In this document: piece after piece, positions 46,109 to 56,700 of the stretch
Numbering within the stretch: position 1 is the stretch's first letter
How the letters are laid out: each line of letters begins with the position of its first letter
DNA from: Takakia lepidozioides
Taxonomy: Eukaryota; Streptophyta; Takakiopsida; Takakiales; Takakiaceae
Assembly: GCA_030704615.1 (NCBI GenBank)
Contig: CM060731.1
Location: 38,688,001-38,752,000, forward strand
DNA: 64,000 nt
Reading direction: 5' to 3'
Translations under genes and position numbers: made by a program
Notes under the pieces: model-generated
Databases searched by the model: none
Seen by the model: the letters and a program-made list of their open reading frames with translations, nothing else
Told to the model about the DNA's origin: nothing

Positions 46109-47710
46109 TGCATGCTTAGCCCGGCTTAGCTAGCTTAGGAATCCGATTACAAAAACTTGTATTGTACAAAAATTTGTTATAAAGGAAATGGGTTCCAAAT
46201 GTTGTGCGTCCTATTTTGTTTAGAATGGTGATGCATGGTATGGTTGGCTAGTGTGTAGAATGCATGCTAGCTTATAAAAGTGGGAGAGGTAAATTGGGTT
46301 AATCGTGTGTTTGCGTAGTGCCAAAATCGGGTGACCCCCATCCAAGGGGCAAGGAAACTTGCGACTTCTTTGGGAGTTCACGTGCTAGTGCGCACCTGGC
46401 GCGTGCGCGTACTATAACTGCGCTACCGAGGGGGTTGCCTTGTAGTGCGGGCTAACGCGGAAGCTACGTGCTTCCGTTCACGTACTATAATCGTGTAGCC
46501 TCGGGACGAAGTCGTAGTGCGGCTTCGGCGTGTTCCCGTACCTCAGGCCAGCATTCCAAGGCGGATCCAATTGTAGTGATTAGGGCGCACGGTTGGTTCA
46601 AGGTTATCTTCCTAGTCAAAGAGGGTTCCAGGGAACCCTTGCTCAAGGTGATGCCAAAAGCGGCATCATGAGCGATTGCAAGCAATGTTGTTGCAGTAAG
46701 GCGATTCGATCCTCGGGGAGGATCGTTCCTTGGCCTTGAAGTAGGCCAAGAAGAGTGCACTGGGAGGAGCTTGAGAGGTTCCACCCTTGGCCGGGACTTG
46801 GAGGAAGTCGGCCGAACTAGCTAGTGGAGAGTAGAGTCAAGTGTGGGGTTTGGTTCTTTGCCATGGGACGCCATGGTACGGAAACAAACTCCTTGATGTG
46901 GGACGCCACAACTTGGATGTTCGTTTCTACAAAATGGACAAGTCGATGAGGACATCGACTCCCTGTTGGTAGGGGTGTGTGTCGCGGCCCTTTGCCTTGA
47001 GGGCAGGGGGTCGGGACACACGAGGGGCTGCCCCTGTGGTGGGGGCAGCGGCAGCGATAGGTATGGGGGGGGGCTGAAGCACCCTTGAGTGCCCAAGGCA
47101 CTCAGGGAAGCGGAGGCGCTCACTAGGTGGAGCCCCGCACACCGGGTTGCGGTGGGGGTGGCTCCACAAGGGGTGGTGGTAGCTTAGCGGGACTTAGTGG
47201 GGGTGGCATAGGACTCACCATGGGGGCGGAGACCTCGTGGTGGGAGTCGTGGGGAGTCTTGGGACTCATCACGGTCCATACGGGCCGTGGTGAGTGGGCC
47301 AAGACTCACCGCGACTCATCACCGGGAGTCGAGGGTTTTCGTGGTGGTTCGCCATAAAATGGCATGGCTGGTTGTGAAACCCCCGCGGACAGCTACAGAA
47401 GTATATATAAGGGGAGTAGTGACCCCGAGAACGGTGCAAGCCCGTTGGTGACCCAAAACTAGTGAGTAAGCGAGCGAGCCAGAAAGCGATCAAAGAGTGG
47501 GGAGCTGTTCCAGACTGCCATCTACCAAAGGGAATTCTCCTAGTCCCAAATAGGTGGAGGGTTTAGTGGGAAGCGAAGGGGGACCGTTATGTCCCGGTGA
47601 GCAGCCGAAGCTCCAAGTTGGCCCGGGCGGCCAGGTTGGGAATCAGGCGCGCGCATCAAAGCGAGTAACTATGACTTGAAGGGGAGCTTACCGAAGTGAG
47701 GTGCGCGACA
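46109..47710 (+). mobile_element. Complete chromovirus LTR (about 1.6 kb)
   Basis: It begins TGCATGCTTAG after a polypurine tract and ends GTGCG(C)GACA at 47710. The 3' end is defined by loss of similarity to the reverse copy at 63724 and by the Harbinger coding sequence that resumes at 47711. A TATA box is at about 47401 (gtatatataagg). The distal part matches 1-577 and 63724-64000. It is the 3' LTR of the element whose chromodomain lies just upstream. A left-hand target duplication cannot be checked because the left part of the element is gone. Confidence 0.88.
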
Positions 47711-48423
47711 CATTCATACTTCCCGGCTCCCCAACATAAATATCTACAAATTTTGCACTAGGATTGACAACACCCTGCAACACCATTGAGTAGTATCCAA
47801 GTCTATTGCGATAGTCGAGTTTGATATTGTTTGCAGGGGCTTGAATCCTGATTTGCGTACAATCGATTACACCCACTACATTTGGAATTCCAGATCTACG
47901 TTCGTTTTCGAGCATGGATGTCTTTAGGGTATCACCAGCCTCCCATCGAAGGTGGTGACCTAACACAGACACAATAGCAGGTACAACTTGACGTAAGAGC
48001 TCATATAGTGTCGCTGCACCAATTCCAAATGCTTCTGTCATTTCAGCAGTAGTTGCTGCCCATATCAATTTGTATAATACAGCCTCGACCCGCATGGGAA
48101 CAGATAAGCATTTGCGATAGTTAGTGTCTTGCAGAGATATCGAAGGAGCAAGAGCATTTGCATAGCCAGTTGAAGGTACCTGAACTCATTTTCATGATCA
48201 TGAGCCATCGAGCATCGTCATACTCCAATAGAAATTCCTGAAACCATGCTCGAGACCTATGCTTCACCCACATCCCAGATGAAATACAACCTCTAGGTTT
48301 GCAAAACTTGATAATGAAAAGTGTGTCAAGCGTTGAATGCCATTGCTGGATGCATTGGTCAAGGGAATCATCTTCGTCCACGTCCATTCCATGGACTTGG
48401 GAAAGTGACGCATCCACATGCAA
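47711..48423 (-). pseudogene. PIF/Harbinger (HARBI1-like) transposase fragment
   Basis: The minus strand encodes the N-terminal and first catalytic part of a Harbinger DDE nuclease. Landmarks are 'HRSRAWFQEFL', then in another frame 'DTNYRKCLSVPMRVEAVLYKL', 'AEMTEAFGIGAATLYELLRQV', and the first catalytic Asp in 'GVIDCTQIRI'. The last motif is 'FVDIYVGEPGSM', the start of the second catalytic region. There it is cut by the chromovirus LTR. A frameshift lies at about 48140-48165. The enzyme would cut transposon ends; this copy is dead. Plant-type HARBI1 homologues may also be domesticated, but the breaks rule that out here. Confidence 0.8.
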
Positions 48424-50289
48424 ACTTGGTGTCTTGGACCCTAACCAAAGAGCTCTGGAAACTGATCCATCATGTATTGCATGAGGACGAGAATCTCAGC
48501 AAATGCTAAGAAGACATCCTTGTCCATCATGGGTTCCATCCTGTGAGTTAGGCCCCCACCTCTTGCTTGGAAAATAGAATATTATGACAGCCTTCTCGTC
48601 CCAAAATGTTCAACAGTTGCTCTCCAAATTCATGTTTCCCAACACATTCCCGGTACCAACCCCATTTAGTCTTCTAGTAAAAGAAGCCTGAGATGATGAT
48701 TGACCCTTCACTCAGAGCTGCTTGATGGTAAATGCCATCAAATCTAAACTATTTGACCATGGATAGAGAAGTGGCTCAGGTTGGACTAATTAACCAACCC
48801 TCATATCCGAGCTTATCCATAACACTTGGGGTAGACTGGAATCAGCGTGCTCCAATTGATTTCAAGAAGAAATGATCCAAACATGTAAGGTACACCAAGA
48901 TCATTGACTCTAATTTCAATGGTTTTTTTACCTGGTTTGGCATTCAAGAAGCAAACTTTTCAGATACAACATGGAGATTCCTTGCAAACAGAATCCTCCT
49001 ACCAATTATGTAGTCCTGAAGGTGCTGTGCCTATGCAAACATAAGCCTCACTTTGAAATGTGAGGGGCTCAATCCGGTGGGGGGGTTTTACTGAAGCGAG
49101 AAATGGATAGTGGCGGATCAGACTCCGTTGGTGTGGAATTTACAATATGTAATGTAATCAAGCAAGGAAGAAATAGCATATATCTGTAAATAGCAAGTAC
49201 CAGTAGCACACACTGAACTAAGCATATGGTACTGGCATGGAACTAGGTATTCCAATGTTTGCAAACCTAAGCCATTGGATTATACTTCATGCGTGCAGTG
49301 TATTTACCTGGGTAGGAACAAACAGCTGACGAGGGTTGATTTCAAACTTCTGACCCAAAGTCATGTCTTCGACATCTTGGCAGCTCACTCTATCAACGGT
49401 GAAGCTAAGCGGACGCTCCACGCACTGGTTCATCACAAAAATCAAGTTCAGAATTTGTGACACCTATCCTGAGTTGTTGAAATACCAAACTAACTCATTC
49501 ATGCATTCAGAGTTCCAATAATCCAAATCAAGGCTTTGTGTCTGTGCATGTCCTAGAATGTATTGCTGGTCGAAATGTGCAATGGGGCTGTGCTGCCTAT
49601 GGCCACAATATACAGAGTCTACATCTCATGTTGTAAGTTTTGGGACTTCGGGAGCCCTGCATAAAAGCACTGGGATTACAAACACCATTGCCAACAAGTC
49701 TGCGCACCAAGGGTGTAGACCTGCGCCACCCACCATAGCATTATATTTATACATTGCAGCTGACCAGGAGAGCAAAGATCGAAAAGAGATCAAGGAACTT
49801 CCGAGATTAAGTCAGAAGCTTGTCTCTTGCAATTGGCAAAATGATACAACTGAAGTCGAAGCAACGAAGTGGCCTCTGTGACCCTTCCAACCCAAGTGAC
49901 TCCTCAACTCGAGCTACCAAAAACCTGATCCAGCAGTGCTTGAAAGCCTCGAGTAATGTGCAGCATTGTGCTCCTGGCTCGTGATCTTGTCTCGTCGTTG
50001 CTCCTTTGGCTATGGCGAAAAGGAAGGAGGCGCGAGAAAATGGCGAGAGGAAGTCGGGCAGGGGCAGGCGAACACATGTTTAAAACTAACAATATGCACT
50101 TAAAACATGTTAAGCTAAAATGTTGGTGCGGTAGGGATATTGTTAGTTGCAGCAGCTGTTACGAAAACGGGGCTGCTAACCGTTAGCAAGTGTTCTACGC
50201 TAACAGCGCGGTGCGGCGGGGGCCTTACATAGGCTCTCCCTCTTTGTTGTGCATGCTCCAGCCTCCATTCTTAGTTTTTTTTTTTTTTT
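48424..50289. other. Intergenic, no gene recognised
   Basis: No supported coding sequence. The first few hundred bases may be the 5' part of the Harbinger element. 'gtgaggggctcaatccggtg' and a G-run lie near 49060-49085. A T17 tract is at about 50275-50291 beside the PPR remnant. Confidence 0.35.
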
Positions 50290-50588
50290 TGAGACGAGGT
50301 GTTGAGTAGACAGATATTTGGAAATATCCATTTTGGATAATGTGGGCATGCACTTGCTTTCTTGTTTCTAGGTCTTTACTCTTGATACACCCTTGTAAAA
50401 TGCACAATTAAGTATTGGAGTCTGGTGGCCAAAATGAATTGCTGGTTCAAATTGTATAGTGCCTGATTGACTTGTTCTCCCTTACAAGGTGTACCCACAA
50501 CCACAACAGTGCCAGAAAAATTCTTCTTGAGTCCCTCTCCTGATCCTGTTTCAAAAGCATTTCGACACGGCCATCCTGCATGACTCAA
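50290..50588 (-). pseudogene. PPR protein 5' fragment
   Basis: The minus strand reads 'QVNQALYNLNQQ' and then, after a frameshift at about 50400, 'CILQGCIKSKDLETRKQVHAH' and 'IIQNGY'. This is the typical first repeats of PLS-class PPR proteins, and resembles the remnant at 578-1679. It is interrupted by an A-rich (Lys-coding) run corresponding to the T17 tract on the plus strand. Confidence 0.65.
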
Positions 50589-51412
50589 AATCTTAACTTA
50601 CAATCAATTGGCATATTGTATTCCTAGCTCATTGATAAACCAAGCGTTCTCAAAGAAGAGAGGCTTGGGACTACGTATGAAGAGGTTAAAAATGCTAAAG
50701 TCTTAGTTAGAGAATAAGTGGTACAAATGCTACATCTTTGGGTTGGAACCCATGAAAATAGTAAAGACAATTCCATATGTATTCATGGACTGGAGCTTCA
50801 CTAATTGTAGTTGTAAGAAGTTTATATTTTTTAGTTTTTTTAGTTTTTTGTTTTAGTTCATACTTCTTTTCATTTTTCGTTTCAATTTCATATGACAAAA
50901 TTGTGTGAAAGGTCAAAAGTCTGTCAACCTGTCATGTGTAAGGCATTTTCTCAAAGTTGTATGTCACAGTGAAAGTCAAAAACAATTTAACCTGTCACAA
51001 AAAAGGTCGGGCTACCTGTCAAAAAACAACACTGATGCCAAGCTCCCGACAGTTCCACGTGAAGGTGGGCACTCGGGTGAAGGTGGGCACTGGGTAGGTA
51101 AGAAACGCTTCGCATTTAAAGCAGGGCGACAAACATGCGCACATGTTTAAGTTTAGACAAACATTCTGACACCTTGGATCTCGGCACACGTTTATACCTG
51201 CAACTGACCTACAAAAGGACCATGAGGAGGCTAGCAGCTACAGTACAACCTTGGGAGGTACAATCAGGGATCTTTGTTGGGAAGGGTGTTCCGTGTTCGT
51301 TCAGTTTGCACCTCCAGGCTCCAGCTGCCAGCAACGAAAACCAGTAGGACTACTAGGGTAGAAGGGTAGTAATAAACTGGTAACTATGTAAGTCCTAGCA
51401 GGAGAGGAAAGA
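50589..51412. other. Intergenic with 'cctgtca' repeat block
   Basis: No gene. 50915-51030 contains 'gtcacagtgaaagtcaaaaa' and repeated 'cctgtcA' phrases shared with 40930-40975, so a second copy of an undefined repeat. 'gtgaaggtgggcactcgg' is tandemly repeated at about 51058-51094. Confidence 0.4.
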
Positions 51413-51645
51413 CGAAGAGACTACCCTTATCCGACGAGTTTAATGCGCGCGTGCGAAACTGACGGCACGGACGTCCGTCCTGCCCCCAGCCGCGGCCCAC
51501 CGACTCCGCCGTGTCAAATCCCCGCCCCCCGTCCAAACCCCCCCGCCCCGCGCCGCGCCGCTCCCCGGCACGAGGCCGCGTCCGCCCGCCCGCCCCCGCC
51601 CACTTATAAGCGCCGCGACGGCCAGGCCCCTCACTATCTCTCGGG

Positions 51646-51695
51646 TAGCTCCGTGGTCGTGCCTCACACGCCAGCCCGCTCCCCGGTTCGAACCC
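51646..51695 (+). promoter_or_regulatory. tRNA-like Pol III A and B boxes in the left arm
   Basis: 'tagctccgtgg' (51646-51656) fits an A box and 'ggttcgaaccc' (51685-51695) is a consensus B box, 39 bases apart from start to start as in tRNA genes. They face into the element. No full cloverleaf was derived. Confidence 0.65.
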
Positions 51696-52841
51696 GCGCG
51701 TCGAGCTCCTCGTTCCCCTCGCATGTCCCTCCCCCGCTCCCCTCGCGTGGCGGGTCTATGCTCCCCTCAAGTGGCGATCCCCGCTCCCCTCGCGCGGCGC
51801 TCCCCGCCCCCGCTCTCCTCGCGTGTTGCGACCCGCTTCCCTCTGGCACCGCTACCCCTCACGTGACCTTGCCCTCGCGTGTTGCGACCCGCTCCCCTCC
51901 AGCGCCGTTACCGCCCCCCTCCCGTGACGCTCCCCGCTCCCCTCGCGTGGCAGTCCCCTTCGGCGTGAGTCCCCCGCTCCCCTCTCGTGGCGCTCCCCAC
52001 CCCCCCGCTCCCCTCCGGCGCCGCTACCGCCCCCTCGCGTGGCGGTCCCCTTCGGCGCATGTCCCCGCTCCCCACGCGTGGCACTCCCCGCTCCTCCGAA
52101 GGGGCGCTCCCCGCTCCCCTTCGGCGCCGCTATCGTCCCCCTCGAGTGACGCTCCCCGCTCCCCTCGCATGGCGGTCCCTTTCGACGCGAGTCCCCGCTC
52201 CCCTCGCATGGCGGTCCCTTTCGACGCGAGTCCCCGCTCCCCGCTCCTCCGAAGGGCCGCCCGCCCCCCGCTCCCCTCGCGTGGCGCTTCCCGCCCCCTC
52301 CGGCAGTTGTCCCCACTCCCCTCGGGTGTCCTCGCCTCGAGGTGGGCTCCACGCGACCCTCGCGTGCGTCTGGCGGCTCCCCGCTGGCCTCCTGTGGCTC
52401 TCCCCGTTCCTCCGGTCAGCCTCCCCGCTCCCCTCCTCAGCCGCTCTCCTCGCGATGGCTCCCAGCTCCCCCTTCTGTGACGCTCCCCCTCTCCCCCGCT
52501 CCCCTACTGCGCCGCGACGAATGCTCAGACACGTGGCTGTGTCGTTACCGTTCACCGCTGTATATATATGTATGAATGCTCTTCTCAGTTTTCATAGATG
52601 TTTGCTTTCTTCGGCAGCCTTGCAACAGCGACTCCTCTCGCTCCAATCCCGGGTGTTCAGTGATGGGTGTTCTCCAGCGTGGAATGTGTTCTCCAGCGTG
52701 ATCCAGGGCTCCCCCTTGCCCTCTCCCCTCCCCGCTTCCCATCCGTCGCTCCGCTGCGATCGCGTCACCCCACCCCTCGCGCGAGCGACATGCGAGGGGA
52801 GCGGGGACCCACCGCGAGGGGAACAGGGGAGCGCGGCGCGC

Positions 52842-52896
52842 GGGTTCGAACCGGGGAGCTGCTGGCTGGCGTGTGCGAGGCGCGACCACGGATCTA
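52842..52896 (-). promoter_or_regulatory. tRNA-like Pol III A and B boxes in the right arm
   Basis: The mirror copy of the left-arm boxes: A box 'tagatccgtgg' (52896-52886) and B box 'ggttcgaaccc' on the minus strand, also facing inward. Confidence 0.65.
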
Positions 52897-53087
52897 CCCA
52901 AGAGATAGTGAGGGGCCTGGCCGTCGCGGCGCTTATAAGTGGGCGGGTGCGGGCGGGGTGCCGGAGGCGTGGGGCGGGGATTTGACGCAGCGGACGCCGG
53001 CGGGCTGTGGCTCCGGGGGCAGCACGGACGTCCGTGCCGTCAGTTTCGCACGCGCATTAAACCCGTCGGATAAGGGTAGTCTCTTCG

Positions 53088-53787
53088 GTGGAAAATGGGG
53101 AGGGTGTTGGAAAAACAGATTCATACTTCTGGTGGGTGTCATGCGAGTTACCAATTTTGTGCAGGTGATATGGAATGATGTCAAAGAAAGTAGAGTCTGT
53201 GCAGCAAGATCTGAAGTGATCGCTTTCTTCCACGTGTAAGCTTACCAGAGAGTTTGAAACCCTCGAAAAAGTTGCCAAAATCGCCAACTGTGACTGCAGA
53301 TTTTGCAACTGTCAGGGCTCTGCTTTCTGCATTCCACTACATGAGAACATGTCCCCCCCTGGCACCTTGGCACATTTTCATTTTTGTGGCCTCGCACCAA
53401 TCTTCACCAGGATGGGTGTTGGGAAAAACAGAGGCCTCTGATTAGAAAAATATACTTTATTGAAAAAAAATCTTTTGAATTTTTGTGTGCAGGAATCATC
53501 CTGCGTATCAATTCAATGTGGAGATTATTTGCAGATTATGTGCTGCAATGTGGTTTGGAAACCATGCTAGTTTACAAAACCCATCTGAATCCAGGCCGCT
53601 CAATGGATGTGGATACTACTCTTGCAAGATTTATGCGAACAAAATGCAAATCCATCTTCAACAATGCACGCTCACTAAAGTTTTACAAACCTCGCATCTT
53701 TCTGCCAGGATATGCGAAATGTATGCATCTACTTCCCTCCCGTTACACATTTTTCCAGAAATGGATTACAAGCAATCATCCACCATA
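53088..53787. other. Intergenic and 3' flank of the acidic repeat gene
   Basis: AT-rich, no recognised gene. Two overlapping ~120-codon open frames (53384-53853) have no family resemblance and low-quality composition. Confidence 0.35.
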
Positions 53788-56700
53788 CTACACACTTGCA
53801 GCAGCATGAGAGCCTTCATGTTCAGAGCCCACTTGCAGCACTTCCGGAAATAAAAGAGATTCCGGTTTGGTGCTCATGGTGTCAGATTTGGCAACAACTC
53901 CTTCAGATTTGGTAGCATCCTCTTCAGGTGCTGCAGGTTCAGAATTCACAGCACCCTCGACTGAAGTTCCTGACCCTTCAGTTTTGGAGTCCAGAAGAAC
54001 ATTCTCTTCTGAAGTTTGTGATGCCAGTTGTTGATGTTCAGTAGCATCTTCTTCAGGCCCAGCAGCCACCGAGTGCTCTAGCCCTTCAGGTTTCGAGTCG
54101 ACAGTAATCTCTTCTGAAGCCTCTGATGGCTCCGCGGGTCCCTCCCCCTCCACTAGTGGTTCGGGATCAAAAGCATCCTCCTCAGGTAAAGCAGCCACGG
54201 AACTTTCTGGCCCTTCAGGTTTCGAGTCTAAAGTAATGTCTTTTGAAGCCTCTGATAGCTCCGCTAGTCCCTCCCCCTCAGCCAGTGGTTCAGGGTCAAC
54301 AGCATCCTCTTCAGGTAAAGTAGCCACCGAGCTTTCTAGCTCTTCAGGCTTGGCGTCCACAGCATTCTGTACTGAAGTCTGTGGTGGTTCTGCCGGTGCT
54401 TGTCCCTCAGGTTCCATAACAGCCTGTTGTTCAGGGTCAGTAGCCTCCTCTTCAGATCCAGTAGCCACGGAGCTGTCTGGCCCTTCAGCCTCGGAGTCCA
54501 AAACATTCTCTCCTGAAGCCTCTGATAGCTCTGCCAGTGCTTGCCCGTCAGGTTCAATAGCAGCCAGTTGTTGACATTCAGTAGCATCTTCTTCAGGCCC
54601 AACAGCCACCAAGTGCTCTAGCCCTTCAGGTTTTGAGTCAACAGAAATCTCTTTTGAAGCCTCTGATGGATCCACTGGTCCCTCCATCTCAGCCACTAGT
54701 TCAGGGTCAATAGCATCCTCCTCAGGTCCAGCAGCTACTGAGCTTTCTAGCCCTTCAGGCTTGGAGTCCATAGCATCCTCTACTGCACTTTGTGATGGCT
54801 CTGCTGGTGCTTGTCCCTCAGGTTCAATGACAGCCTGATGCTCAGCTTCAGTAGCCTCCTCGTCAGATCCAGCAGCCACTGTGCTTTCTGGCCCTTCAGG
54901 CTTGGAGTCCACAACATTTTCTCCGGAAGCCTCCGATGGCTCCACTGGTGCTTGGCCCCCGGGTTCACTAGCAGCCAGTTGCTGAGGTTCAGTAGTGTCT
55001 TCTTCAGGCCCAGCAGCCACTGAGTGCTCTAGCCCTTCAGGTTTCGAGTCCACAAGAATCTCTTCTGAAGCCTCTGATAGCTCCACTGGTCCCTCCTCCT
55101 TAGCCAGTAGTTCAGGATCAACAGCATCCTCTTCAGGTAAAGCAGCGACCAAGCGTTCTAGCCCTTCAGGCTTGGCCTCCACAGCAGTTTGTGATGGCTC
55201 TGCTGGTGCTTGTCCCTCGGGTTCAATAACAGCCTGCTCCCCAGGTTCAGTAGCCTCCTCTTCAGATCCAGCAGCCACCGAGCTTTCTAGCCCATCACTC
55301 TTGGAGTCCACAACATTCTCTTCTGAAGTCTCTGATGGCTCCAGTGGTGCTTGGCCCCAAGGTTCAATAGCAGCCAGTTGTTGAGGTTCAGTAGCATCTT
55401 CTTCAGCCACAGACTGCTCGAGTCCTTTGGAGTCTACTACAATCTCTTCTGAAGTTTGTGACGGCTCCACTCGTTCCTCCTCCTCAGGTTCAATACCAGC
55501 CAGTGGTGTAGGGTCAACAGCATCTTCTTCGGGTCCAGCAGCCACCGATATTTCAGGCCCTTCAGGTAAGGATTCCCCAACATCATCTTCTAAGGACTCT
55601 GATGGAAACAGTAATGCAGCTTGCCCTTCAGGTTCTCTAACAGCCAGTTGCTCGAGTTCTGGAGAATCCTCAGCCACCGCAGTCATTGGCTCTTCAAGTT
55701 TGGAGTCCAGAACGTTCTCTTTTAAAGTCTTTGATGGCTCCGGTGGTACTTGTCCCTCAAGATCGACAATAGCCAACTGTTCAAGTTCAACCCCTTTAGC
55801 CTCAGTGGACTCTCTGAGATTTGAAGATGGCTCTAACAGTGTTTCCCCTTTCTCTCCAGCAGTCACTTCTTCCAAACTACTTTGACTCACCTCAGGTGAT
55901 CCTTGTCCTTCAGGGCTGACAGCCAGTGCTTCAGGTGTGGAATCTGCTGCATCCTCATGGTCTTCATTGAGTACTTGTGATGTTTCAAGTGCCTCTCCAG
56001 CCACAAGCTCTTCCTGCATTTCCGAATCTGTCTGTTCCGCCAGGTCAATTCCCTTCTCCACCTCAGGATTCTTAGACTCCAAAGCTTCATCAACCCCACT
56101 TGTCAGTAGGTTTGGCTGAAGCTCCTCATTTGCATCTCTGACCACTGCTGACTCTGGCAGAACATTGGAGTCGTCCTCTGGCACTTCCTTTGAACCTGTA
56201 CTCTCAGGCTCAGCCTTGTCATCAGGTTTGTCCAATGCCGCTGCATCACTCTCTCCTGTCACATCAGTCCCAACACCTGAATGCAAAAGAGTTATAATAC
56301 TTGAAATTCAAATTGTTTCGTCTAAGGGTGACAAACAGAACTCAATGTTTAGTCAGGCTATGACACATTCCAGGAGGTTGTTAGCTCGCAGCCATTGCTG
56401 ACAGAAATACATATGCACAGAAACTAAATAGCTGTGCTAGGACCCAAGTGTTCTTTTAGGGACCCAAGTGCTCACGTTATCTGTACCTTCTATGTTGCTC
56501 CCAGGAACTTCCTCTGAGGGCGACTTCTCTGCAATAGGCGTTGCCTTCTCAATTTCTTCAAGAGGCAAGACCCCCTCTCTTGCAATGACATTGCATTCTT
56601 CCCCCTCGTGTGCCCCCATGGGTGCCTCAGGCTGTGTCTCCACAGATTTGACAGTCTCAGAAGTCTCTGCCAAAGGTTCAAGATCCTCTCCAACCTCGAC

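Larger units (their letters stand above)
51413..53087. mobile_element. GC-rich foldback element with ~300-bp inverted arms and an internal minisatellite
   Basis: The left arm (from 51413, 'cgaagagactacccttatcc') and the reverse complement of the right arm (ending 53087) match for roughly 300 bases. Shared text includes 'cttataagcgccgcgacgg' and 'cggcacggacgtccgt'. Between them lies a CpG-rich array of degenerate ~25-30-base units built on 'cgctccccgctcccctcgcg' (about 51700-52500), then ~200 bases of ordinary sequence. The long proline/serine/arginine ORFs in both strands are by-products of the repeats. No transposase is present, so it would be non-autonomous if mobile. The flanks share 'ggaaa', but a clean target duplication is not evident. 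Confidence 0.75.

Noticed and set aside
51443-52985. Two overlapping plus-strand ORFs of 345 and 332 codons rich in Pro/Ser/Arg
   Set aside because: They are products of the GC-rich minisatellite: open frames also occur on the opposite strand, there is no domain, and unit length is not tied to codons.
53384-53853. Two overlapping ORFs of 141 and 122 codons
   Set aside because: No recognisable motif, cysteine- and histidine-rich by chance composition, and no splice context tying them to the repeat gene.
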